A program made the position numbers and the translations under genes. Below the pieces are notes generated by a model. That model searched no databases. It was not told where the DNA came from and was given only the letters and a program-made list of their open reading frames with translations. Positions 10,349 to 19,156 of a stretch of 26,277 bases of DNA are shown one piece after another; the stretch's first letter is position 1, and every line of letters begins with the position of its first letter. This DNA is from Schoenoplectus triqueter (lineage: Eukaryota; Streptophyta; Magnoliopsida; Poales; Cyperaceae): the NCBI GenBank assembly GCA_964058805.1, contig CAXKVV010001340.1, positions 1-26,277 of the forward strand, given 5' to 3'.

Positions 10349-11010
10349 TGTCACATGTGTAGTTTCTTCTACAACCTATGCAAACTTCTTTAAACCTAAT
10401 TAGTCAAACTTCATCAACATACATACATACATACATACATAATCGCTAAATAATTCCATGATGTGGGGTCTCATTTGCAGCATTGTCGTACATTTCCCCC
10501 TTATCTGGGATAGGGCTCAGGCTATCAGACGAAAAAAGGCTGCCAGCGCTATGGACGGAGATGCTCATCGGAGTGCCTGGTGGAAAATTATATGGGGAAC
10601 TCGGTTGCATTTTGTGGAATGTATGGCTGGACAAGTCTTTTTCATCGTAGAGTTTAATCACAGATCGAAGGCTAGATCGGAAAGAACTTATAGAGGTAAT
10701 CTGCCTTATGTGGTGGCTATTTTGCCAGAGAAACATAACTAACTGGATCAGGCAACAAATCACTGACAACACACTGGTGATGAGAAATAAGCCCCAAAAG
10801 ATTTCAAGGTCTAGGCTCTGGGAAGAGAAGGGGCTATCCTGTGGCGGGCATGACAGCGCCTCACCAAATCACTTTTGAGATATTCGCGTGCTCTCATCTC
10901 CTTCAGTTATGTTGAGGATTACCCTAGAGAGATCAGGTACCAGAGAGGATCCTCTTGGAAATACCTGTAATATATTAGTCCTTTGAGAGTTAATTAATTA
11001 TTGTCCTTTG
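9907..11010. repeat. segmental duplication copy B
   Basis: Direct-orientation duplicate of 5620-6703. The (AT)n run near 10311-10345 is 20 bp longer than in copy A; otherwise I count about five substitutions. The two copies are separated by 3.2 kb that contains the other two GLR exons. Confidence 0.93.
10446..10964 (-). pseudogene. GLR: orphan GLR terminal exon, copy B, with nonsense codon
   Basis: The exon matches copy A (6139-6657) except for four substitutions. Two are silent (an Asp and a Pro codon), one changes Gly to Ser at the start of the M4 helix (LITG to LITS), and one changes the Trp codon of QKWFG to TGA (10869-10871). The TTACAG acceptor is preserved. The next sequence upstream on the minus strand is not a GLR exon; the duplicate stops 46 nt into the intron. 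It therefore has no partner M2/S2 exon in the window and carries a stop near its start. Confidence 0.9.
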
Positions 11011-11123
11011 ACATCCTCGATAATAGTGTAAAATAATTTATATTTATTAAATCTAATAAAGAAATATAATCTATATATTATATATATCATAATATATATA
11101 TATATATAGTGATGTACTGATGT

Positions 11124-11299
11124 TATGGTGCTTCGCGAAGCACAAAATCTTTTGTGCTTCGCGTTTGTATCTCAAATTTAAAAGTTCAAACGGCTGATCC
11201 AAACCGTTGAACATCATCTTCATATTGAAATATCTTTGGAGATCAAATTTTATATTTTTTTGAAATTGTTTGCTATTTTTTAAATGGGTACAAAGTTTG
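11124..11299. mobile_element. short element with GTGCTTCGCGAAGCAC palindrome, copy 1
   Basis: A 176-bp core matches 15134-15309 in inverted orientation. It contains a perfect 16-bp palindrome (11128-11143), then CTTTTGTGCTTCGCG, which gives a compact hairpin near one end. Both sides are (AT)n tracts. Non-coding; most likely a MITE of unknown superfamily. Confidence 0.7.

Positions 11300-11302
<3 letters not shown>

Positions 11303-11341
<39 letters not shown>
11303..11341. repeat. (AT)n microsatellite
   Basis: An uninterrupted run of roughly 19 AT units directly abuts the short palindromic element. The remaining sequence to 11976 is AT-rich with no gene visible. Confidence 0.9.
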
Positions 11342-11344
<3 letters not shown>

Positions 11345-11976
11345 AAAAACTATGAAAGTAGTACATTTCATCAATTAATTTATGAAATTTACGCCAGTTC
11401 ATTTATATCTATATATAACAATGTTTGAAATAGCATCAAACGATTTTTTTTTAACTTGCATGAAAATTAATATACAACTAATCTATACGGAGAGTAAAAT
11501 GCATATATATGTCTATAATTAATGTTTCTTTTATTTTTTAAAATTTATAATCTATTTTGAGAAAGCTTCGTCGTGAATATCGATGTTATTGGTTAATGGA
11601 ATGACCACCCTTTATCTATATATACAGTAATTGCTATGATTGTGAATGACCCAAAGAAAAAAAATGCTAATATAGTAAATGTGTCCCTACAATAACGTAA
11701 GTGTGATAAAAAATAATTAATTAATCATTTTGGGTTTGTCCTCGTTTTAAATTTTTTATCAAATCATATAAATAGTAATGCATGTTCCCTCGATGTTTTT
11801 GCTTCCAGTTAATTATCTAGAGCAAGACCATGAGATTGTAGAACTAAAGCTTAACCCTATTTCATGCAACTTCCATGATGTACGTCGTGATTAATATACT
11901 ATATATGTCACAAAAAATATCATAACAACAATTTGCAGCTAGGCAACAAATGCAAAAATGTTTAGAGAAGAGAAAA

Positions 11977-12056
11977 GGCTCACTCACCCCATTACATTGA
12001 CAATGTAAAATTGTCAATGTAATGGGCAATTGACAATGTGTTGGGGTGTAATAGCC
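11977..12056. mobile_element. 80-bp palindromic MITE
   Basis: The ends are inverted: GGCT..CACCCCATTACATTG on the left matches the reverse complement of ..TGTTGGGGTGTAATAGCC on the right. The core is a perfect 16-bp stem with a 5-nt loop (GTAAA) near 11990-12026. No target duplication is obvious. It lies 36 bp from the GLR ligand-binding fragment, and the word CATTGACAATG recurs in that gap, so the insertion may have broken the exon. Confidence 0.6.
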
Positions 12057-12091
12057 TATGGTCCTTCCCTTCCCAATGACATTGACAATGC

Positions 12092-12283
12092 AAAATTTGT
12101 GTTTAGGATAGCTTGAAGAAGTTGCTCGCCAGTTGTTGAGGAACCCATGCTTGAAAGATCGGTGCTACCATTTTTAGTATTAACAAATTGGTTGTCAATT
12201 TGTTTTACGTGCTCTGCAGCCATAGCCACTGCCCAGGCTGCATCGTATGCCCATATGACATAACGATCGATGCCCTGGAACCA
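12092..12283 (-). pseudogene. GLR: GLR N-terminal (ANF ligand-binding domain) fragment
   Basis: The minus strand reads a 64-codon open stretch with WAYDAAWAVAMAAEHV, followed after a variable linker by TTGEQLLQAILNTNF. This order, a W/R-AYDA-ALA block then G-LL-AI--T-F, is the end of the ANF domain in plant GLRs. An in-frame TGA lies two codons upstream (12287-12289), and the family's next residues (KGLSG-like) are absent downstream, so this is an isolated exon piece. It is on the same strand as, and upstream of, the GLR exons at 7901-6139 and the orphan exon at 10964-10446, consistent with remains of a second tandem GLR gene. Confidence 0.82.
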
Positions 12284-12599
12284 TCTTCAATGCATAGCAT
12301 ATCTACCAAAAAGGCAAAAACATTGATGAATGTGATTTATTGAACAAAGATCATAAATGGGTTCCTTCTTATTTGGACATATCATGTGTCGCAAACAAGC
12401 AAAATTTACTTGGCTCCAGTTGATTTGAAATCTCAATTGGAACCCACAGCGATTCTCCACCTCGAATGCTGGGATTCTCTGTGCCGTGTGCAGCATCGAA
12501 ATTTTGGTGTTTGACAACATTTCAGAAATTCAACTTCTTCAGATCCAGGTTTCAATAAAAGCAAACCTTTTGGGATTCATTTAAAACTAATTTTCCCTA

Positions 12600-12943
12600 T
12601 AAGCCGCATGGCCCCCTCCCGTCTCTCTGTTTTTTCTAATTCTATATGAGGAAAGCCCAGGACAGAAACCCTAACCAGCCGCCACACCTCGCTCCTCGCT
12701 AAGACCTCGTCTCCTCCAAATTTCCCTCTTCCTCTCCAGAGGCTATGCTCCCACCTTGCGCACCAAACACTTTCCTACTTAAACCCCACACAAAGTCTGA
12801 ACCAACTCTCTTCTCTTCTCGCTAAACCCTAGACGCCGCAGTCCGGAGCGTTTTTCCACTCAAGTCAAGTGTACTCTTTCGCCTCATTGTTTTGCACTTT
12901 TACTCCGAGCCTTCACAGAAATGAAGTCGAAATACGCCATTAA
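12600..12943 (+). promoter_or_regulatory. putative 5' leader / promoter-proximal region with telo-boxes
   Basis: Two AAACCCTA motifs (12666-12673 and 12824-12831) sit in CT-rich sequence, with an AGCCCA word at 12654-12659 just ahead of the first one (the reverse of the site II core TGGGCT). In plants this pairing is typical of genes for ribosomal and organellar proteins. Short ATG frames of 13, 26 and 35 codons occur in the leader. Transcription itself is inferred, not shown. Confidence 0.45.
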
Positions 12944-13197
12944 ACGCTTTCAGCTCTTAATCGCCTCAAGAATCTTACCACCATTCCTTTGCTGCTCAAT
13001 CGATCGCCCTCTCGGCACCTGCCCTTAGAGTCCACCTCGAAAAGGTGACGTCAACACTTCTACCTACTTCGTCATTTCATTTGTTGTTTTTTTTCTTTTT
13101 ATTTTCATTTGATCCTTTTTTTTTTCAGATGCTAGGTTGAGAGTACTCTGTCTCGGGATACCTTTGCTATCCACTCCGTAAAGCTGGCATTGCATCG
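12944..13197 (+). pseudogene. two exon-like islands of an unidentified gene (organelle-presequence-like)
   Basis: Island 1 (12944-13044) is open and reads LNRLKNLTTIPLLLNRSPSR followed by HLPLESTSK, then an AAAG|GTGACG donor. Island 2 (13129-13197) follows a poly-T/CAG acceptor and ends at ATCG|GTACGT. Joined in phase they give ESTLSRDTFAIHSVKLALHR, but a TAG at 13133-13135 interrupts the frame and a TAA (12941-12943) precedes it without an in-frame ATG. The Arg/Ser/Leu-rich, acid-poor start resembles a mitochondrial presequence. I do not recognise the product. It is a decayed gene or a non-coding leader that happens to read well. Confidence 0.4.
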
Positions 13198-15133
13198 GTA
13201 CGTATTTCGCTAGCTAATATTTTAACTATAAGAGTGTCAGTTTTCTTGTAAAATGACTGTATAAAGGGCGGTATAATATTTTTCTTTGTTTTGTGAAATG
13301 CGCTTACTATTGAATTTGCTATATGTGCTGTCCAGTCTACCCTAAATTATGCTTTCCTGAATTACTGAATTAGATTTTGAACTTTGTACCATGTGTTCTG
13401 TACTCCAACAAACTGTTATTATGCAATACATCATATATTATTGTGTATAAATTTATCGTCCAGAGTTTGCATAGTGACATGGAGCCACCCTCATTTTTAG
13501 ATCTGAAAATATTACTTTTGTACAATTTAAAATCTTCTAGATAAAATTTAGTAAATCTTTGTAGTTTTTTTGACCAATATGATCTGTCATTAGTTGGTGT
13601 GAACAAATTACCCAATAATACACTGCAGTTGCAGTAAGATATGATATATAAATAAATTCAAGTAAGAACTTTCTTAGGAACAAATAATAAGACTAATCAA
13701 GAAACTTGGACTGTGAGACATTTCGCAAGCATTAGTTAAATTAAGCAGTCGAGCCTCCTTGAAACCCTATTATGAAAACTTGAAAAGCTTGTCATCCACG
13801 CTCAAACTGTCAAGCAATCTAGGTTCCTCTGCATGTAGGAGCCTCCCTATATTATCCAGTAAACATCAACTCCTGTGCAGCACAGCATACAAAGCAAATT
13901 TGGGAGTTTATCGAGTTACGAAAAGAATTATCATGTGCAGTCCAAATAATGACAATGATGGAGAAGAGTGAAGCTGAGCTTCATTCATTCAGTTATTGAA
14001 CTTTTCCTCTCAGATGTGTCATTTTAGTTAGATATGATTAAGAGCATTGCCCGGTATCTGCAAATACAACATTTGAGGTTGAAATATTGATTTTTTTTGC
14101 CCACTACTTTCGATCATTCTATTGGAGCATATCACTTGTAATATTCATCTAAGCATGATAATTAGGTCATTATCAAAGTCTGCAAGAAAATTGTCTTTTT
14201 TTATGTATAGTTATTTTTGTCACAGGAAGTCATCATTTACATCAAAAGGTTATATATATTATTTTGTTTATCCATTCTTTATATAGGGATGTGAAATACT
14301 GTCAGTTAATAAGCTAGAAGCATAATAACTCTTCTTGCTAAGAGAAAGAGGAACATGAAGCAGGAGATTTGGTTTTTGTTGCCTTAGAGAACAAAAATGG
14401 CTGACCTGAATTAGGTTAGTCTCTTTTCTTATGAAAGACATTTTTTTTGCATAAGCTGGTTGTTATGTGGACTCCATTTGTTTATTGGTTCCAATGATTG
14501 CAAGTTACCAGGAGATTTGGATTTAATCAACACAATACTAGGGTTAATAAGGAATTGTACTGGGTTTATTCTTTTGGTAGAAATGATCAGATAAGATAGT
14601 GGTAAGTTCTGATTGTAGAAGACCTCACATGCATTGCTTTTTAGCAGCATTTTAAGTTGGGATTCATTTTTGAAGTGAAGAATGTGTTGAATTTTGTGAG
14701 TATGTGAAAAATGATGAACAGAGAAGAATGTTTTTCTTATTGATTGTTCTAATTAACAATGGAGAAGAGTAACTCTTTATATAGCACTAAGTCACTAATG
14801 GTAGCCTATTTCTATTCTAACGTGTACCTATGTATTTTACAGTGATATGTTTCTATTTTTTTTTAAGTTGAGGTTTTTTTTGGCCAAAAATAGTTGCTTC
14901 TTTTCATTGCCAAAACTAGCCAATGATGAATAAACCTAACGGGTCTGAGGATTCATTTATCCAAATGTCCCTTTAATTGCTTCTTGGTTAATCTCGCTTT
15001 CCAACAGCAGGGTATGCTGGGTGATTTCTCAATGCTAAACTTCATTTCTTGTACAGATCACTGGCGTGGCAAACTCAATGGAGTTTCTAAAAACTGTCGC
15101 TTGTTTTGGATGGTACAGAAATCTTTAGATTAA
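13198..15133. other. intron-like or intergenic sequence, no firm gene
   Basis: T-rich plus-strand sequence resembling intron. There are two weak islands: an open run at 13744-13971 (plus, beginning with TTG rather than ATG) ending IIMCSPNNDNDGEE, and a short one after a TGTACAG acceptor at 15057 reading ITGVANSMEFLKTVACFGWY. Neither has flanking splice sites in a consistent phase, and neither is recognised. Confidence 0.4.
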
Positions 15134-15309
15134 CAAACTTTGTACCCATCTAAAAAATATCAAAAAAATTCAAAAAAATATAAAATTTGATCTCCAAGGA
15201 TATTTCAATATGAAGATGAGGTTCAATGGTTTGGATCGGCCGTTTGAACTTTTAAATTCGAGATACGGACGCGAAGCACAAAAGATTTTTTGCTTCGCGA
15301 AGCACCATA
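15134..15309. mobile_element. short element with TTCGCGAA palindrome, copy 2 (inverted)
   Basis: Inverted match to 11124-11299 with the same order of landmarks: CAAACTTTGTACCC, ATATAAAATTTGATCTCCAA, GTTTGAACTTTTAAATT, CGCGAAGCAC, then the palindrome (15291-15304). It is flanked on one side by (TA)n. The adjoining ORF at 15210-15416 is only this element read through. Confidence 0.7.
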
Positions 15310-16385
15310 GGATTACTCTATATATATATATACACATCATGATATTTAATTTTTCGGCTGCAAAAGTGATTACAGCATTATTATCTTTTTGTGCGGTAGG
15401 CCTAGATTATATATAGTTAATTTTCTGGATTTTCAGGTGAATTGAACACATTTGAAGGGATTCGTAGCTATTATCAATATCTGTCAGTAAGAAAACAGAG
15501 CAAATATGTGCAATAACTTAAATGTACTTGTCACTCTCTTATTAGCAACTTGTCAAATGAATATACATATATATGCCTGTCTGGCTATTTGAGCATGCAT
15601 ATCAGATAACATTCTGGAAAAAAGGAGAACAATTTTTTTTATGCAACCGGTCAAAGACCTTGATGATTTTATCAAGTAATGAAAAGGTGCTCAAAACGGG
15701 CTTACAAGGCTGTCTCATAAGGTACACAGTACTGCCAGCCATGTTGTAAGCATGGCTGTGAATCACGACCCCTAAATTTTGAACTGCTGTATTCTATGCT
15801 TTTATACATGCTAACAGTAACTCAAGTACTCAACCATTTCCCTCTCTCCTCTTTGTTTGCAAAGAGATGCCTTTTTATTTCCTTCCATAATGTCCAACGA
15901 GCCATCACATACAGTGTGTCCCACTGGCTAAGCTTGTCAGAGTGCACCGTTTGATGCTGGTCCCGCCAAGTGTAGTATGCCGAAGATAGCACCAGCATTG
16001 GTCGGAAATTAAAATAGATGAAGCATGAATCCTATACGGCCTAAAATAAAATTGCAGGTCTGGTTTCGCATCTCTATCCATTGTCGTGTTTGAAAAGACT
16101 AAAATAAAATTGTTGTTCTAATATGTAAGTCATGTATTTTTTCTTTTACAAAAAAATATACAAGTTAAATTCTATAAAAGAAAAATTAAAATAATCTTGA
16201 AAACCCAATAGTTTTGCATCTCTATCCATGGTTTGTATTTTGGATCAAAATCAGAATGTCATTTTGAACTGTCAAATTAAGGAATTATACTTTGTGACCC
16301 TCAAAATGGTGACCAGCAGGAAATCACAAGTGATGTATATGTTAAAACTCTCTCATTGTTCATTTTAATTGTATTGAAATCTCAG
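15310..16385. other. non-coding stretch
   Basis: I see no gene, RNA or bounded repeat here beyond a small inverted pair, GCCATG...CATGGC, at about 15739-15755. It ends at the CTCAG that precedes the aldo-keto reductase remnant. Confidence 0.5.
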
Positions 16386-16603
16386 AATGGACTACTTCGA
16401 TGTATACTTAATTCATTGTTCAATGAGTGCAAAGCCAGGCCTGGCATTTTCCCCTGTGAAATGAGATGATATTGTCCCAGACCTGAGGGGTGTGGGAGGC
16501 AATGGAGTGCCACAAGCTGGGTCTGACAAGGTCGAGCAATTTTACAGCAAAGAAGCTTGAGGTGCTTCTTCAGTTTGCAAAGATACCTCCAGCTGTCAAC
16601 TAG
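16386..16603 (+). pseudogene. aldo-keto reductase exon remnant (AKR4-like)
   Basis: Plant NADPH-dependent aldo-keto reductases contain, in order, DY-D-YLIHWP (with the catalytic His), a Gly-X-Phe/Pro loop, GVWEAMEEC-KLGLTKSIGVSNF and AKIPPAVNQ. The same order is here: [68 protein letters not shown]. It is broken by a TGA at 16462-16464, a 2-nt loss before WEAM that shifts frame, loss of the IGV codons before SNF, and TAG (16601-16603) where the family has Gln. The boundaries still look like an exon: CTCAG before, GTACTG after. No other AKR exon is found nearby. The antisense ORF covering it is a shadow. Confidence 0.88.
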
Positions 16604-16765
16604 GTACTGAATTTCCAATATAATGCAAAATTTAATTTGACTAGTTAAATGAATATATTTATGTTGACTAATTTACATGTACACTGTCAAATCTTTGGAC
16701 TTGTTTTGAAAAATTTTAAATTTATTGCACATTCTAAATGGTATTTCTTTTTCTTTTTTTTCTAG

Positions 16766-16892
16766 CAATGTTTGATAATTGGATCAAGTCAAAGAGGGTA
16801 GGACTTACAAACGGAGTACAACTGAAACAAAGAGAGATCAAATTAGGAGAGGATGTGCTGATTCGTTACTGTCAAAACAAATTGGCATCCAG
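16766..16892 (+). other. exon-like island, unidentified
   Basis: Between a poly-pyrimidine/TCTAG acceptor and a CCAG|GTAGAT donor lies an open frame with ATG at 16768-16770. It reads FDNWIKSKRVGLTNG, then VQLKQREIKLGEDVLIRY and CQNKLAS, rich in Lys and Arg. Composition and splice signals argue for a real exon, but I do not recognise the family. A following island after TTTTCTAG at 17303 (KGGR, then a stop in the joined frame) could be its next, damaged exon. Confidence 0.4.
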
Positions 16893-17775
16893 GTAGATTA
16901 GTCTGATCTCAATTTTGCTTTAGCTTTTGGAGTTGTTGGATATTGCAAAATAATTTTTTGAGTCATTTTATCTTATTGGGTAGTCATGTTACATAATAAT
17001 GATTTGTCACATGTTAATTGTTGGGTTGCAAAATGTTGTTATTGTGATTTTTGTTTAGTACTTGGATGGAAAGTCACAAAGTGGAAAATTTTAGAATGTT
17101 GTTTGGAAATATGTTGTTCAAGTTTTTTTCTAAAAATCTTCTACTTTTCAAAATGTCTTATTTTCCAAGGTCTTTCGAGTTTTAACCATTGTGCTATCTC
17201 TGGAGTTTTTCTCTCGATTACCTGGTAGCTTTATAACAGTTCAAAGTTTTCAGTTTGAATGATTGTTTACAGTTTGTCTGTTTACTATATTTTTTTTTCT
17301 AGAAAGGGGGGACGTTAATCCATCCAAGTGTTGAAGGGTTTTCATTGTGAGTTACCAATCACATTATATTTTTTACATTGAATTTCTTTCAGTCATGCCG
17401 CATATGACATTTTCATAGATAACCCCTCTAAAGCCAGTAATATGAACTTATGAAGTAATATAAAAAGTGAGTCGAGAAACTATAAGAGGGGTCATATGAA
17501 TAATTCTAGTAGCGGATTTTCTTATTAGTGTGTTGTTAAATCTATTATATAATCTCTCTTTTCTAATCCAAAATCTCTTACAAAATTCAGTGTACTGAGT
17601 AATAAGTTTGTTATTTATCACTTATAAGGCATAGCATTATCTTAAGAATTAAAGAAAGTAATATGATAAATGTCTAATTTCTGAGCATCATTCTTTGCTT
17701 GGATTATGCATGATGTGCTAATATACCACAGTTTGTAGTTTTGTACAATCGTTTTTGTGTTCATTTTTTTTATAG
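16893..17775. other. intron-like T-rich sequence
   Basis: No supported gene apart from the possible short island at about 17303-17346. The ORF at 16986-17228 is Phe/Cys/Leu-rich in T-rich sequence and looks like chance. Confidence 0.5.
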
Positions 17776-18232
17776 ATGTAGAAGCACAGCAATGAAGAAG
17801 CAAAATACAGAACTAGAAAACTACTCTATGAGGACAAGTACAAAATGCAGGAGATAAAGATAAATAAAATAAATAGGGTAATAAAAAATTCAGGAGATAA
17901 AGATAATTGTGGATATATATTAGTGTAAACCATAAATTCAGGAGATAAAGATATATATTGGTGTAAAAGAATTGATGAACCTTTAGTGTAAACCATATGA
18001 ATTGATTTTTTGTTAATCCAAAGGTTCATCAATTCTTTTACACCAATATATATCTTTATCTCCTGAATTTATGGTTTACACTAATATATATCCACAATTA
18101 TCTTATCTCCTGAATTTTTGATTACCCTATTTATTTTATTTATCTTGATCTCCTGCATTTTGTACTTGTCCTTGTCCTCATAGAGTACTTTTATCGTGAA
18201 GCCGAGGCTCTCGAAATAATGAGGCAGTAAAC
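17776..18232 (+). other. exon-like sequence interrupted by a long hairpin
   Basis: After a TATAG acceptor (17771-17775) one frame reads HSNEEAKYRTRKLLYEDKYK and then enters the inverted repeat. Just beyond the repeat the plus strand reads YFYREAEALEIMRQ and then TAA (18230-18232). Both pieces are charged and helix-like, as in coiled-coil proteins. A second frame is also open in the first piece, and a TAG lies at its start in the first frame, so the coding status is uncertain. No family recognised. Confidence 0.35.
17822..18187. repeat. near-perfect ~160-bp inverted repeat (hairpin)
   Basis: The left arm 17822-17983 and right arm 18020-18187 are reverse complements over about 160 bp, with a 36-nt loop (17984-18019). 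I see only a 6-nt insertion (GACAAG, duplicated) in the right arm, a one-base deletion and two substitutions. Inside each arm a word AATTCAGGAGATAAAGAT recurs two to three times. An RNA copy would fold into a long duplex. The ORF at 17826-18032 (minus) is an artefact of the repeat. Confidence 0.93.
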
Positions 18233-19150
18233 TTTTTTGGGCGTACGTTACTAATAATTTCTAGTATGCTCTGCAAGCATGACCTTCCATTATTTCTTTA
18301 TTCTTTCTCTAAGACTAGATAAATAGGAATATTAACTTTGGCAGTTTGCAACTATAAATGAAAAGAAATTACTGGAATCATAGTATTTTTTTCATGCAGT
18401 ACAATTCAGGTGTAACATTTTTCTGTCACACAACAGTTTTGCATCTATTAGAATTCCGGCATTCCTTTCGGACCAATCGTATGAGATGTCCATGCTAGTG
18501 TCTGACCCCAATTTCTTGCCACTACCTTATGTAAGCAACAAGGAAATAGTTGTTATTTTGATATATTATTTGTACGCATCTAGAAAATAAATTCTTTTCT
18601 TTGAAATATGAATAAACAAAGAAAACGAGAATGTTACCTGAAAAAGTAGAGTGAATTTTTACTCTTCAGAATTGGAAACATATCTCCTACCTGTTTTGCT
18701 TTACATTTCTTTCTTCAGGATTGAAGAGATGAATAGTAAAACATGGCATGCTAAGGGTAGGCTCATACTCATTTTTACTCTTTTGTCATCTTGATATTGA
18801 TGCAAAAATTGTGCCTACTTTTTTGTAATCCTAAGCTAGTCATAAATTTAAACACATTTTCCCAATGTGAAGTCACACATAATTATTTTCCTTGGCCTTT
18901 TCAGAGTTTTGGAGTCTGTAGGGGTGGTGGTTGTGCAGATTGTGTAGGACGGGCCTCGAACCATGCAAAGTGCAGGGTATAATATTTAATTATTGCTTCC
19001 ACTTTTGTGTTATGTTATCAATGTGTAATGTGTTCCCGCCTTTTGTCGGTTTGTATGTGTGTGCTGTGTGCGGTTATCTTGGTTGAAATTTCTCTTTTTT
19101 TCAATATGTGAGCTTATTTAAGGGTGTATTGGCATAAAAGGGGAAATATC
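18188..19150 (+). other. region with further exon-like islands, unidentified
   Basis: Two islands are open and bounded by plausible sites. One (about 18438-18531, after CAACAG, before GTAAGC) reads ASIRIPAFLSDQSYEMSMLV then SDPNFLPLPY. The other (about 18906-18977, after TTTTCAG) reads SFGVCRGGGCADCVGRASN then HAKCR, with Cys spacing C-x4-C-x2-C. A 38-nt island near 18720-18757 reads IEEMNSKTWHAK. Phases between them are not shown to agree. I recognise no family; they may be remnants of one plus-strand gene. Confidence 0.3.
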
Positions 19151-19156
19151 TGTGAC

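Noticed and set aside
13370..13615. 81-codon minus-strand ORF
   Set aside because: Lies in intron-like sequence, has no motif, and composition matches its AT-rich surroundings.
16382..16618. 78-codon minus-strand ORF
   Set aside because: Antisense of the aldo-keto reductase remnant.
17826..18032. 68-codon minus-strand ORF with YINIYPQLSLSPEF-type repeats
   Set aside because: Produced by the repeated AGGAGATAAAGATA words within the inverted repeat.
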